The notes under the pieces are model-generated. The model saw nothing but the letters and a program-made list of their open reading frames with translations, was not told the origin of the DNA and searched no databases. Source: Hypomesus transpacificus (lineage: Eukaryota; Chordata; Actinopteri; Osmeriformes; Osmeridae). From it: a stretch of DNA of 64,000 bases. Below are positions 37,612-49,800 of this stretch, piece by piece. The position numbers and the translations under genes were made by a program. The stretch is taken from assembly GCF_021917145.1 (NCBI RefSeq), contig NW_025813856.1, positions 1-64,000 on the forward strand, in the 5' to 3' direction. Each line of letters starts with the position of its first letter. Within the stretch, counting starts at the first letter, position 1.

Positions 37612-38734
37612 TGTGCGCCACATCCTTCAGATCAGACATTAACCTAACAGGATGCCTTGTGTTAATGCATATTGATTTGATATTGATATTACGAATGCCA
37701 TTATAGATGTATAATGTGTTAATTAAATTCAATAAAAATCTTGAAGAAAAAAAACAAGAAACTAAAATCAGGACAGACACATACAGACTCTGATTGGCTG
37801 AAGGATATATCAGGCCACTGCATAAAACTACATTCTGGAAGGGCAAAATTCGATTACAATTTGCTATTCTGACTATATTCAGTTGTTATAAACGTACCAA
37901 AAGTGATTCTCGTCATTTTAATTACAGTCCAGTTTCCAGGTATAGGCCTTAAAAAGTATTTTAAACAGACCGAAAACCTTTTGTAGTCCCTTTTGTTGTT
38001 CCAGCAGTCAGTAAGTCTTTCTGACGATTCATTGCGTCGCACTCCTTTGCAATGATTGAGCTAGAAGTGTCAAAGTAATTTATGGTAAGGATCATCTAGC
38101 CAAAACATAACATTTCTTTAAATTTGTCAGGGAATCTCATTCGCTTCCACCGTAAATGGGGTAGCCTGAGCTTGAATTCCTTTGTTTCATATTTTCAATA
38201 TTCGTTGTGGCTGCGCGGAATTGGCTTGAAATGGATTCCACGGAGAGCTGTGCGCCATGCAGGGTCATTGCTTGCGTGTTTATGTTTAATATCTTTATTT
38301 TTTGCATCCTATGACTCCGAGGCTTTGGGTCTATGTCTGACTGAAAATGTAGTTTACACCGAGTTTATTTAACTGTACAATAATAACAATAATAGCCTAT
38401 TAATAATAATAATGGCTATTAATAGGCTTATAATGAACTCCAACAAACACATTCTCCATCTAGTCAGCTATTTACAAATTTCTCTATGTGATTGTAGCAT
38501 AACATTACACCAGAAAACGATACACACAAGCATGACATGGTTTATGGAAGACCATTTTACCAATCATGATTTTAAAAACATTTATACAATTAATATAATT
38601 AATACATTTAGTATAGCTTGCTAAATTAACTAACTACCTTGCAAGCTTTGCACACCCTAGCCTTCTGCCATAGACATTATTATTACTACATAATCATATT
38701 ATTAACATATACCCTATAGGCCTACAGTTGAGGT

Positions 38735-40775
38735 AGGGGAGACCAGGGTTGGTTGGCACACTTCACTGTCTGCCATATTTCTCTGGCATCATTTATGTTA
38801 GAATATTCTAACCAGCAGCAAATGAAACGTTATGGTCTAAGCTATAATTAATCATGTTCAAATGTTGACAAATATTTTCTTTAATGTGGTGATTTGTGAT
38901 TAAACTCATGTTGTGCATTTGTGATGGGGCTGGTTGGCACACAAAATGGGTTTGGTTGGCACAATGTTACCATGCTAGAGTTACACAAAATGAAGCAAGC
39001 AATAGAAACAATTTTAACATTTAATAGTATATTTGGAGCAATTCATCATTTAATAACATGTGTTATGCAATTCAATATAAGGAATTTATATTTTAACCCT
39101 GACTCTATCCCTAATCCTCAGGATTAGGCAAAAGGAATGAAGACCGAAATGTTGACAACAATGTTCTTATTCAGGGCCGTACGCAGGGCCCAAAAAATAC
39201 TGAGGTCATGAGTCAGAACTTCTAGGCGGGTTCGGGGGCATGCTCCCCCGGAATTTTTTTAAATTACATTATTTAAATATGGCCATTTTCTCTTATTGAG
39301 TCTTAAGGAGCAAAAACATCATCATTATGACTTTTGAATATGGGGCGGTGTGGAGCTTTTGAAATTTTGAGGTAAACATGGGGCATTCTGAGGCTTTTTG
39401 AAGGACCTTTATGGGACTCATGAAGTAAGGGCAAGTTACCACAATTATTATTATATGGCAACGACGGTACGAGCGTTCTGATTGGATAATGAGTAGTAAC
39501 CCCAGCCGCGTATTGCCCTCCTCGCCGGTCAATACGGATCCGTATTGCCCTCTGACGTCAGCTTCAAAATGAGCGATATGGACAAGTCAGCTGCTGAGTT
39601 TTACTATCCAGATGATGCTGAAAAGCTTTGTCATCGAAAGTGAGGATGAAGACCAGACTCTTTGAATCACTTGTGTCGTTATTTTGTGATGAAATTAAAG
39701 CCATTTTAGCAGAACCATGTTGTCAGCTTTCTATAAAAAGTAATGAGTTGCTTGGCAACACATGAAACACACCGTGAGAAGACTTGAGAGCTAGCTACAA
39801 TTAGCCTAAAGGTACCATTTATTTTCGTTTACAAAATGAAAAGAATCTAAAATTGCCATATAATAAACTACTTACTAACCTCGACCGTTCGGTCATGCCG
39901 GGAAATATCAAACTGAGGCTGGAACGTATCGACCGAGCCATAGCGAGTCAGTTTGATATTTCCCAATTGCCACTGAATTTCATTTTCAATCAATCACATC
40001 AATGACATATCAATCGCAAAATGAATGTTGATTCAACCGGTGGAAATTGATTGACAACCGGTACTGACGGAGTTAACCAAACTTTGATTTGATGTTTCCT
40101 TATCCGAGTGCTGCAATACAAATATTTCCACATGAAAATGAATCTTTCTTCTCACAGTCATCTGCCACTTAAACTTCTCTTAACCTACATGTTTAGTTTG
40201 CTGCGCTCCTCTTCCAGTGACTGTAACTAACATAGGCTATTCACTAACAGTAGCGGTATGTCTATGGCAGAGCCATAGAAAAAGATTCTGCAAATTCTTT
40301 TTCTATGGCTCTGGTCTATGGCGGTAACATCAGCGTCCGACTTGTGTTTGGTGGTTACCATAACGACAGTACGTTTTGTTGATGACGCGCAGCACGTATG
40401 TCCAAACTCTTGAGCTACTCGGCTCTTCAAGTATAAAATCACGTTACGGTTTGTGGGAGACCAAGATCATCGTCCTGCAGTCAGTTTCACGTGTACTTTA
40501 TTTTGAGTTTATATACCACGATTTAAGCACAAAAAAAACTGAAATACGAAAAAAAATACCGAGGACACGACCTCGGTGTCCTCAATGGTAGTTACGGCCC
40601 TGTTCTTATTAGACAACATTGAAAGGGACGGAATATGACCCCACAACAGGAGCCAAACAGTAGCCCTACAAGTGGCCCTCCTCCACCATCACACGTATAA
40701 ATGCATGTCTTACCACTTTTTGTATTAAATGCGTATATCTTCAAAATTACTGTGCCAACCAACCCCACTCAAATT
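38735..40775. mobile_element. MITE-like element with GGTTGGTTGGCAC ends, interrupted by a hAT element
   Basis: GGGTTGGTTGGCACA at 38746-38760 is exactly inverted at 40751-40765 (TGTGCCAACCAACCC). Further GGTTGGCACA motifs are at about 38931-38963. Without the inner hAT element it would be about 600 bp. The family is not recognised and the outer borders are approximate. Confidence 0.6.
39164..40610. mobile_element. Non-autonomous hAT element inserted in another element
   Basis: The 1431-bp element at 39172-40602 has ends CAGGGCCGTA and TACGGCCCTG and a perfect 8-bp target duplication TTCTTATT (39164-39171 and 40603-40610). Inside are an inverted pair of 17 bp (39900-39916 with 39948-39964) and an 18-bp perfect hairpin stem (40268-40285 with 40296-40313). 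No full transposase is present. Confidence 0.88.
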
Positions 40776-42397
40776 TAACCCAACTTTGAGATGAAATTAT
40801 GTTAGCCAGCTACAATCACTCATCACAGATTGGCACATTTTAAATGAAAATGTAACGGATTCCTATGTCTATTAACTACACGTAACATATTTCCAACATC
40901 TTTATCTTACACCGTTTTATAATACATTTAGTCCAGAGACCACTTTTTAAAAAACTTTTGATAGGCTAAAAGTTAAATGTTACCCCCACCAACGCGCGAC
41001 AGCGCCCAATCGAATAAATAAAAGAATCGTCTCCGTTTTAGCCGTTACCACAGGTCTAAATGTTGGTCACACGCTCTCACGCAACACCTTGTATTTCTCT
41101 CCCACGCTGATAAGTAGGGCTCTCAAGGGAGATCTTGTCCCACTGTATACAATTAATGGACGAGGCGCCGGCATACGGAGGTAGGCAACATTTTCTGCCG
41201 AGTTGAGCGCTGTCTCGTCTCGAGATAAACCCACTACTTCTCAGAACGACCAGCACCCCGAACACACATTTGTAGCCTACTTACATGTCATCTACTTGGT
41301 CTCGGGGCTTCAGAGCAAAAAGAATACCGACAACCTAGGATGCCTGTTCATGTATGTCCGTGGGCGTGTCTTCTGTGAGATACACCTGTTGTTCTCGCGG
41401 GTGTTTATTGCAGAGTGCATACACATGCGTTGCTTCGGTCAAGTATCAATTTATTCCGTCTATGGAGTGACATCACCATGTCACCTTTTGTAAAAAATAA
41501 AAAATATGAAAAACGGACTTACCGTTTGCCTGCCGGTTGCTTTCGTACTAATCCCCTGCTACACTAGCCATCCTCCCGGCTAACAGATAACAGAGAAGTA
41601 CAGGCAGACAAGGCCATAATTATAATACATATTGGGGGGGGGCATCCCGACAATATTCAAATCTGGTCAACATTTTCCCCCAATATATTGATATAAAATA
41701 TAAATGTGCTACGCTACGACAGGCAACCACGCTGTCCGAAATTATCATACCAAATTGTCATTCGTCCCCAATGTTTACTCAATGGCTACGGCCTTGCTGT
41801 CAGCGCCCCAAACGGGGAGTTAGACAGACTACCAGGCCAGTGGCATAAACTCCCGCAAAATCCCAAGTGATAGTTTTAAGGTTTGACCAATTAGAGCTAA
41901 TCCCGTCAGTGTTTTCAATTTAGCAACTTTGTTGCTAGATTCAGCAACTTTTCAGACTACCATGGCAACTTTTATGAGCTGCCAGTGTTGAAATAAGCAC
42001 ATATTTACTTCCACACAAAATAAATAAATAAACATATCGTGAGTGAGTCAAGACGGGGAAGGCTTTTTTTTTCTTTGGTGCATTGGGTCTTTTCAGAATT
42101 TCACAAACAAGTTAGCAACATAATGTTCCATGTTTACTACGTTGATTAAAGACTGCCATCTAGTGTAAACATTGAGATTCGCAGTTGAGTAGAAAGAAAT
42201 GTTTGGACAGATCTTGAACATTGATACTGACACAACAAACAGTATCAGTTGCTACTTGGTATTCTTGTAGATGGTGGACCGTAGTTACATTTACTAATAA
42301 TTATTAACTGTATGATGGATTTTGAAACAGTTGTATCGACATCACCGTGGAGGACTGTTGTAAAATATGTTTAACAATTCCTGTATTAAAATACTGT

Positions 42398-42403
42398 TTT
42401 ATT
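42398..42403 (-). terminator. Poly(A) signal candidate of gene C
   Basis: Minus-strand AATAAA about 380 bp beyond the gene C stop. Confidence 0.4.
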
Positions 42404-42782
42404 TAATTTTTTAATTAAAGATAGAATCCAGCAGGCCTTGATTATTTCAGGAAACAGATCCCTGCTTTGGTTCCAGATACATGATTAAGTTAAAGGAAAA
42501 GTATTGCGTTTATTTAGTATACTTAATTCCCAGTGTCCCAACTTTTCCCCCCATATAAAATGACTACTTAGAAAGTGCAAATCTTTAGTAACTGACCCAC
42601 TATATAAAGCTGTATATTATAGCGACTATATAAAATAGTTATTTATATGCAGGTATTCTGTCATCCTTTCCATTTTATGTTTTTTTTTTTTTCAAAAGAC
42701 AGGAGACAGTAGAGAGCCTGAGTTGGTTGCCATAGGGATGATGGTCATGAAGCCATTCTGAGGGAGGTGTGACTTCATCAGC

Positions 42783-45700
42783 TCACTCCAGACTCTGGGC
42801 CCCTGGAGGTCAGAGGTCAGGGACAAACATAGTGTTACCAGCGAGACTGTTCATATGACAACATCATGAGTCATCATAGCTGTGGTTTATACTCACAGGT
42901 GATTGGTCCGATGGTGACGTGCTTCAGGGGTACGAGTTTGTCGACAGAGCGGACAGACCTTCCTGAACACATCTGTGGAGAGACACCAGGGAGTCAGAGA
43001 GACCAGAGAGTCAGAGAGACCAGAGAGAATGTGAAGGTCCAGAGAGTCAACTGTCAGAGAGACCAGAAAAAGAGAGTGAGAGAGAGATTTTAAGTACAAG
43101 AGAGACGAGAGGCAGAGAGACCAGAGACAGAGAGACCAGAGATTCAGAGAGACCAGGAAGGAGAGTGGGAGGACTCACAGGAGAGCAGGAGGAGGTCCTC
43201 TGGTCACACAGGTTGAGGCTGCAGTGCAGGTAGACGTCCCTGTAGTCCCCCTGGAACAGGAACAGCAGCGCAGAGAAGCGAGCCTGGAGGGACAAGCCAC
43301 TCTCCTCCACGGTCACCTGGTGACGGTCGGTAGGACACCTGGAGGAACAGGGGAGTTAGACAAACACACACACACATCCTTCTCTTCCCCTCTCCAGGCT
43401 CACATACTTGTGCTTGATGAGGAAGTATTTCAGGAGATCATCAGGATCAAGGGAGTGGGTGGCGTAGCAGTCCTCCAGAACGACCACAAAGGCCTCAGCG
43501 TCCGTCTCTTCAACAGACACGCCCACATGCAGAATGGAGCCCAGGGGCAGAGTGACCGGGCCTGCTGGGTAAGGAGTTGAGTAGCTGGAGTTGGGGAACA
43601 GAGACATGGAGGCCCTGGCCTTGGGACCCCTGCCTGACAGCCTGACAAGATAGGATGGAACCACAAAACAACAGGGTGAAAGTAGTGTATGTGTGTGTGT
43701 GATGTCAGTGTGTGTGTGTGTGTGATATCAGTGTGTGTGTGTGTGTGTGTGAGTGTATTTGTGTGTGTTAACCTACACCAGGTATGGTCTTATCAAATCC
43801 AGGCCAGTCTCTAAAGGAATACATTGAGAAAAATGTAAAGAGTAAAAAGGGAAAGCATTAGTAAAAAAGAAAATTGTAATATATTTACCATTTATCCCCC
43901 CAAAAATCAACAGATGATAAATTAATTAATTCATAAAGGTCATTCATTTTGAAATGAATGACCAAAGACATTTTTACGTTTAGATTTTTTTCATTTCACT
44001 TTACAAAATATATTTATATATACATTTATAGTATATGAGCGGAAAGGTACATTGCTAAGCATTAATCCATTCACACTCACCCTCGCAAAGCACCCCTGCA
44101 TCGTCTCCATGACCACAGTTGTGTGCACCGAAGGGCAGATGGCTGCAGTTTGTAAGGGACGACTCTAACCCTGAACACCTGACATCGTCCAGCCAGATGG
44201 GCCCGCTGCCCAGGGCGAATCTGGCACTGGTGAGGATAGACAGGGCATTGCCACAGCCCAGCTGCCTGCACACCACCTGAGCATGGCTCAGGTGCCAGTT
44301 GTCATTACACACCGTCCCCCACTGGCCCTGGTGGTAGATCTCCACTCTGCCAGAGCAGGAACTGTAGCCCTCAGCCAGACGTAACTCCCCCTCCACTCCT
44401 GAAGGTGTGGTGGGTGTGGAGGTGATGGGAGGGGAGGTGGGTGTGGTGGTGATGGGAAGAGAGGTGGATGTGGAGGTGATGGGATGAGAGGTGGGTGTAG
44501 TGGTGATGGGAAGAGAGGTGGATGTGGAGGTGATGGGAGGAGAGGTGGGTGTGGACGTATTGGGTGGAGAGGTGGGTCTGGAGGTGATGGGAGGAGAGGT
44601 AGGTGAGGACGTAGGTGTGGAAATTATGGGAGGAGAGATGGGTGTGGAGGTGATGGGAGGAGATGAGGGTCCGGAGGTGATGGAAGGAGAGGTAGGTGTG
44701 GAGGTGGGTGTGGTGGTGATGGGAGGAGAAGTGGGTGTGGAGGTAATGGGAGGAGAGGTGGGTGTGGAGGTGATGGGAGGAGAGGTGGGTGTGGAGGTGA
44801 TGGGAGGAGAGGTGGGTGTGGAGGTTATGGGACGAGAGGTGGGTGTGGAGGTTATGGGACGAGAGGTGGGCGTGGTGGTGATGGGAAGAGAGGTGGATGT
44901 GGAGGTGATGGGAGGAGAGGTGGGTGTGGACTTATTGGGTGGAGAGGTGGGTGTGGAGGTGATAGGAGGAGAGGTAGGTGAGGACGTAGGTGTGGAAATT
45001 ATGGGAGGAGAGATGGGTGTGGAGGTGATGGGAGGAGATGAGGGTCCGCAGGTGATGGAAGGAGAGGTAGGTGTGGAGGTGGGTGTGGTGGTGATGGGAG
45101 GAGAAGTGGGTGTGGAGGTGATGGGAGGAGAGGTGGGTGTGGAGGTGATGGGAGGAGAGGTGGGTGTGGAGGTGATGGGAGGAGAGGTGGGTGTGGAGGT
45201 TATGGGACGAGAGGTGGGTGTGGAGGTTATGGGAGGAGAGGAGGGTCTGGAGGTGATGGAAGGAGAGGTAGGTGTGGAGGTGGGTGTGGAGGTGATGGGA
45301 GGAGAGGTATGTGTAGAGGTGATGGGAGAAGAGGTGGGTGTGGAGGTGTTGGGAGGAGAGATGGGTGTGGAGGTTATGGGAGGAAAGGTAGGTGTGGAGG
45401 TTATGGGAGGAGAGGTGGCTGTGGAGGTGGTTGTGCTGGTGATGGGAGGAGAGGTGGGGGAGGATGTGATGGGAGGAGAGGTGGGTGTGGAGGTAAGTGT
45501 GGAATTGATGGGAGAAGAGATGGGGGAGGGGGTGATGGGAGGAGAGATGGGTGTGGAGGTAAGTGTGGAAGTGAGTGGAGGAGAGGAAGGTCTGGAGGTG
45601 AATGGAGGAGAGGTAGTTGTGGAGGTGGGTGTGGTGATGATGGGAGAAGAGGAGGGTTTGGAGGTTATGGAAGGAGAGGTGGGTGTGGTGGTCTTGGGAG

Positions 45701-48588
45701 GCGAGGAGGGTCTGGAAGTGATGAAAGGAGAGGTGGGTGGTGAGGTTTTGGGAGGAGAGGTGGGTGTGGAAGTGATGGGAGGATAGATGGGTGTGGAGGT
45801 GATGGGAGGAGTGGAGGGTCTGGAGGTGTGTGTGGTTGTGATCAGAGGAGAGGTAGGTGTGGAGGTGATGGGATGAGAGGTGGGTGGTGAGGTTTTGGGA
45901 GGAGAGGTGGGTGTGGAAGTGATGGAAGGAGAGGTGGGTATGGAGGTGATGGGAGGAGAGGTGGGTGTGGTGGTGATGGGAGGAGAGGTGGTTGTGAAGG
46001 TGATGGGAGGAGAGGTGGGTGTGGTGGTGATGGGAGGAGAGGTGGGTGTGGAGGTGGGTGTGGTGGTATTGGGAGGCCAGGAGGGTCTGGAAGTGATGTC
46101 AGGAGAGGTGGGTGTGGAGGTGATGGGAGGAGAGGTGGGTGTGGTGGTGATGGGAGGAGAGATGGGTGTGGTGGTGATGGGAGGAGAGGTGGGTGTGGTG
46201 GTGATGGGAGGAGAGGTGGGTCTCGAGGTGATGGGAGGAGAGGCGGGTGTGGAGCTGGATTTCAAGGTGGTGGAGTAATTGTTGGGTCTCGGGGTGGAGG
46301 TAAAGGTGAAGGTGGGGGTATAAATGATGGGTATGGAGGTAGAGGTGGCAGGATAAGTGACCATTTGAATAACTGGGGGAGAAATTTTCCAACATGGGCA
46401 TACAGTTTTATGTTAATTAAAAACATAAAAGGACATTTAACATCATAAATGCAAACTTCCAAAAATATATGAAAATTTAAAGCTAATAAAGTAAAGCTAC
46501 TAACTAGGGACATTTAAGAAGGAATCTTTTTTGAGTTGCGAAATGTTTGAATAAATCCATACATTATTTTTTAAACAAGTGAACACTTTTTGAATTAAAT
46601 CATTAACTGGTCAACAATCAGACACTGGTTCCTACTCACCCTCACAGACGATTCCAGCCTCTTCACCATGACTACAGTCATGGGAGCCGAAGCCCCGATG
46701 GCTGCAGTCTATCAGTAAGGACTCAGACCCAGAGCACCTGACGTCGTCCAGCCAGATGGGGCCGCTGCCCTGGCCGAAGCTGGACCTGGTGGGGGCAGAG
46801 AGGGCTCGGCCACAGCCCAGCTGTCTGCACACCACCTGGGCATGGTTCAGACTCCAGATGTCATCACACACCGTCCCCCACTGGCCCCGGTGGTAGATCT
46901 CCACTCTTCCAGAGCAGGAACTGTTTCCCCCAGCCAGACGCAGCTCCCCTTCCATGGCCGTGGAGTTGGAGGTCTCCACTGTCATCCGGGGTCGGAGATG
47001 ATGTGAAGATGGAGACCACTTGACCCACTAGGGAAGAAGACATACGCGTGTTTAAGAAGCTGTGTGTACAGTGTTGATACTGAACAAATAACAAAGGAAT
47101 TCATCAAGAAAAGTGTGAAAGTAAATGAATACATGACACAACAAAAATAATGACAATTATAAAATCTTACATGTTTCTAACCACACCCTTAGTTGAAGAC
47201 ATTGGTCCCTCAACATTCACCCATCCACACTCACCCTCACAGACCACCCCTGCGTCTTCATGATGGGTACAGTTGTGGGGTCCGAAGCCCTGGTGACGGC
47301 AATCCATCAGGGAGGACTCCCACCCTGAGCACCCCACGCCGTCCAGCCAGATGGGGCCGCTGCCCTCGCTGAAGCTGGACCTGGTGGGGGCAGAGAGGGC
47401 GCGGCCACAGCCCAGCTGTCTGCACACCACCTGGGCATCATGCAGCTCCCAGCCGTCATCACACACCGTCCCCCACTGGTCCTGGTGGTAGATCTCCACT
47501 CTCCCGGAGCAGGCGTTGTCAGGGTAGCTGTTGACCAATCTCAGGGGAACACTGGCTGTAACAGGAGACATGACCCTGACTCATAGGTAATTGCATTGAG
47601 AGGAATACATTGAAATTGCGTGTGAAAGCTTCCTTTTTGCTGAAAGATTGTATTCATGAATAATTAATTAAATTGATGAATTAACTTTAAATAAGTACTT
47701 AAATGTTGAATCAGGGAGTATAGGCTATTAGTACATTTAAATGCAAAACAATGATTAAACATGAAGAATTAAAACACGATCACAAACATCTTTATAATAC
47801 TGAATAAAGATGGAATTAATGAATGCATGAATTGTAACTTAAGCGTTTCATCACCCATTTGTTACCCTGTCCTCATTTCCTTGGCTCAAATCACTAAAAC
47901 CTTGATCACTAAACATTCACTCATTCACACTCACCCTCACACACGACCCCGGCGTCTTCACCGTGCCAACAGTTGTGGGCGCCGAAGACTTGGTGGCTGC
48001 ACTCTGCCAGGGAGGACTCTGACCCTGAACACCTGACGTTATCCAGCCAGATCGCCCCGTTACCAAGGCCGAATCTAGCATTGGTAATTGGATACACGGC
48101 GTGGCCACAGCCCAGCTGTCTGCACACCACCTGGGCCTCCTGCAGACCCCAGGAGTCGTCACACACCGTCCCCCACTGGTCCAGGTGGTAGACCTCCACT
48201 CTGCCAGAGCAGGCGTTGTCAGGGTAACCGTTGACCAATCTCAGAGTAGAATTCGCTGTAATGACAGACCAAACCTGACTTGTAGTTAGTTGTTTACTTG
48301 GTACGTTCCTAGATTTCATACGGTCATCGAAATACTGTTTTTGGCTTTGACCTTTCATGCATCATTTTAAATGCATCAACTTTAAGAGAGTCTGACACTG
48401 ATTGGACACTTTCTGTAATTTCCCCATGCATGACACTTCTGTACTCAGACTCTTGTGGACACACTGCAGTGTAATACAAAACGGAAACCTATAATGACAA
48501 CTGTCTCGTCACTGCACAGCTTACCAGAGGTGACTCCGCTGACAGCGTGTATGGACAGGAACAACAGCAAACCCTCTGACATCATCAT
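42783..48588 (-). CDS. Gene C: shorter SRCR-mucin-SRCR protein with ZP-C half-domain
   Basis: Paralogue of gene B. Exons, minus strand: 48525..48588, 47935..48255, 47235..47555, 46640..46978 (or ..47027), 44081..46372, 43777..43810, 43408..43641, 43179..43338, 42897..42972, 42783..42802. Signal peptide [18 protein letters not shown]; two SRCR exons; a third SRCR in exon 4; exon 5 (2292 nt) with about 650 residues of [13 protein letters not shown] repeats and a fourth SRCR; 34-nt linker exon ([12 protein letters not shown]); ZP-C with LEDCYATHS and [18 protein letters not shown] and HVTIGPIT; tail WAQSLE. Exon 4 read from the acceptor homologous to that of gene B (47027) is 388 nt and loses frame because 20 nt are missing. 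An internal acceptor (ATGACAG, exon from 46978) gives 339 nt and restores it, for a product of 1286 residues. Otherwise the gene is frameshifted or skips this symmetrical exon. SRCR-1 has [11 protein letters not shown]. Confidence 0.82.
43684..43768. repeat. Short TG/TGATGTCAG repeat in gene C intron 6
   Basis: Same sequence type and same intron as the 1.5-kb array of gene B, but only about 80 bp. Confidence 0.85.
44405..46330 (-). repeat. Coding mucin repeats of gene C
   Basis: Continuous 27-bp units encoding ITSTPTSPP with TTTPTSPP and SRPSSPP variants. A block of about 420 bp around 44450-44870 recurs at about 44880-45240 with few changes, showing block duplication inside the exon. Confidence 0.92.
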
Positions 48589-49372
48589 TGTGCGCCACAT
48601 CCTTCAGATCAGACTTTAACCTGACAGAAAGTCCTGAGAAAAAAAAGTATGAGATAAACATTAGGACTCAGTGTCCGCAGTTATCTGCCCACCGCACAAA
48701 AATATTGTCTGTTTGTTATAGAATGGCAGGGCACAATCCTAATCAGTTCCCATAGTCAGTCACAAGTCACAAACTTGAATGCTACTTTTAAGAGTTTCTA
48801 GGAAAAGTTGTTGTTTGCACAACATATGTTGTGTATTATTAGGCTGCACTTTTTCAGTGCTTATGCTGTAGGGTCCGTGTACCTGGTGGCCATTCGTTTT
48901 TCTATTTTGCAACCCGTGTTGTGCTGGCACAAGTAAAAAAGAGAGAGAGGGGAAGGGATGCGCAATGATTGGAGGTGTTATTACTTCCGAACACTAGAGG
49001 GCAGCAACGACTAGCTTTTTTAGCCTGTAATCTACAGGCCTACTTACAGTATATTACCTTGACCACACAGCGGAGGCCTCATGTATAACAGATTACGCAG
49101 CAATTATACCTGAAGATGTCGTATGGCCAAAACGCAAGCTTTTCGTGTGTACGCAAGATTTATACATGAGGTGCACAAATCAGAATTGAGGTAGGCTAAG
49201 AAAACATTACAAAACTAACGAAAGTGTCTACCGATCATATTATTTTGACTAAAACATTTAAACAATATAAAATGAATCTCCAAAAAATTGGATTTGCGCT
49301 CAATGAATGCGATAAAAATGTGCACGCTCGCATTAACTATTGATGTCCCTGCCCAGGCTAATATCAAACTTG

Positions 49373-49800
49373 CGTCCCTGAACTGTTGTATAGTGGGTTA
49401 AGCAAGAGGAGTTTCTATAGGCAAGGCAAGTTTATTTGTATAGCACATTTCAACAACAAGGCAATTCAAAGTGCTTCACATAAAACCATTAAAAGCATCA
49501 AAACATAATGCAAACGAAAACAAGATTTTAAAACAATTTAGAACAATCAATAAAAGATTAAAAACATGTCAAAATGCAAGAAATTAAATAAAAGTTGCAG
49601 TGCAGTTTAAGAAATAAAATGCAGGAGTGAGATGCAGAAATTGATATCGTTGAATCTGGTTCAATTAAAGGCAACAGTAAACTGTAAAGTCTTCAGTCTG
49701 TAGCCTATAGTCTAGTATAGCCTATAGACTAGTAGTGCATTGTGCGCAGCAAGCTTGAAATAAATAATAAGGGCCTGAGTCCTTGAGGTTCATGTCTAAA
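49373..49800. repeat. Repeat copy interrupted by a retroelement-like insertion
   Basis: Flanks 49373-49420 and about 49721-49775 match one continuous sequence at about 53325-53410. The inserted part, about 49421-49720, begins GCAAGGCAAGTTTATTTGTA and CAATTCAAAGTGCTTCACAT, a widespread teleost repeat. CTATAG near both joints may be the target duplication. Class unknown, probably a SINE or LINE fragment. Confidence 0.7.

Larger units (their letters stand above)
37612..42397. other. Upstream region of gene B: intergenic with nested transposons
   Basis: No coding exon is recognised. The stretch 38030-38165 is similar to 50685-50855 upstream of gene C, so it is a shared upstream segment of the two paralogues. 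Nested elements at 38735-40775 are listed separately. Splice-donor-like GTAAGT on the minus strand near 41516 could end a 5' untranslated exon of gene B, but this is unproven. Confidence 0.5.

Noticed and set aside
39580..39655. Short ORF starting MSDMDKSAAEFYY inside the hAT element
   Set aside because: Ends after about 24 codons, no recognisable domain, and no splice continuation identified.
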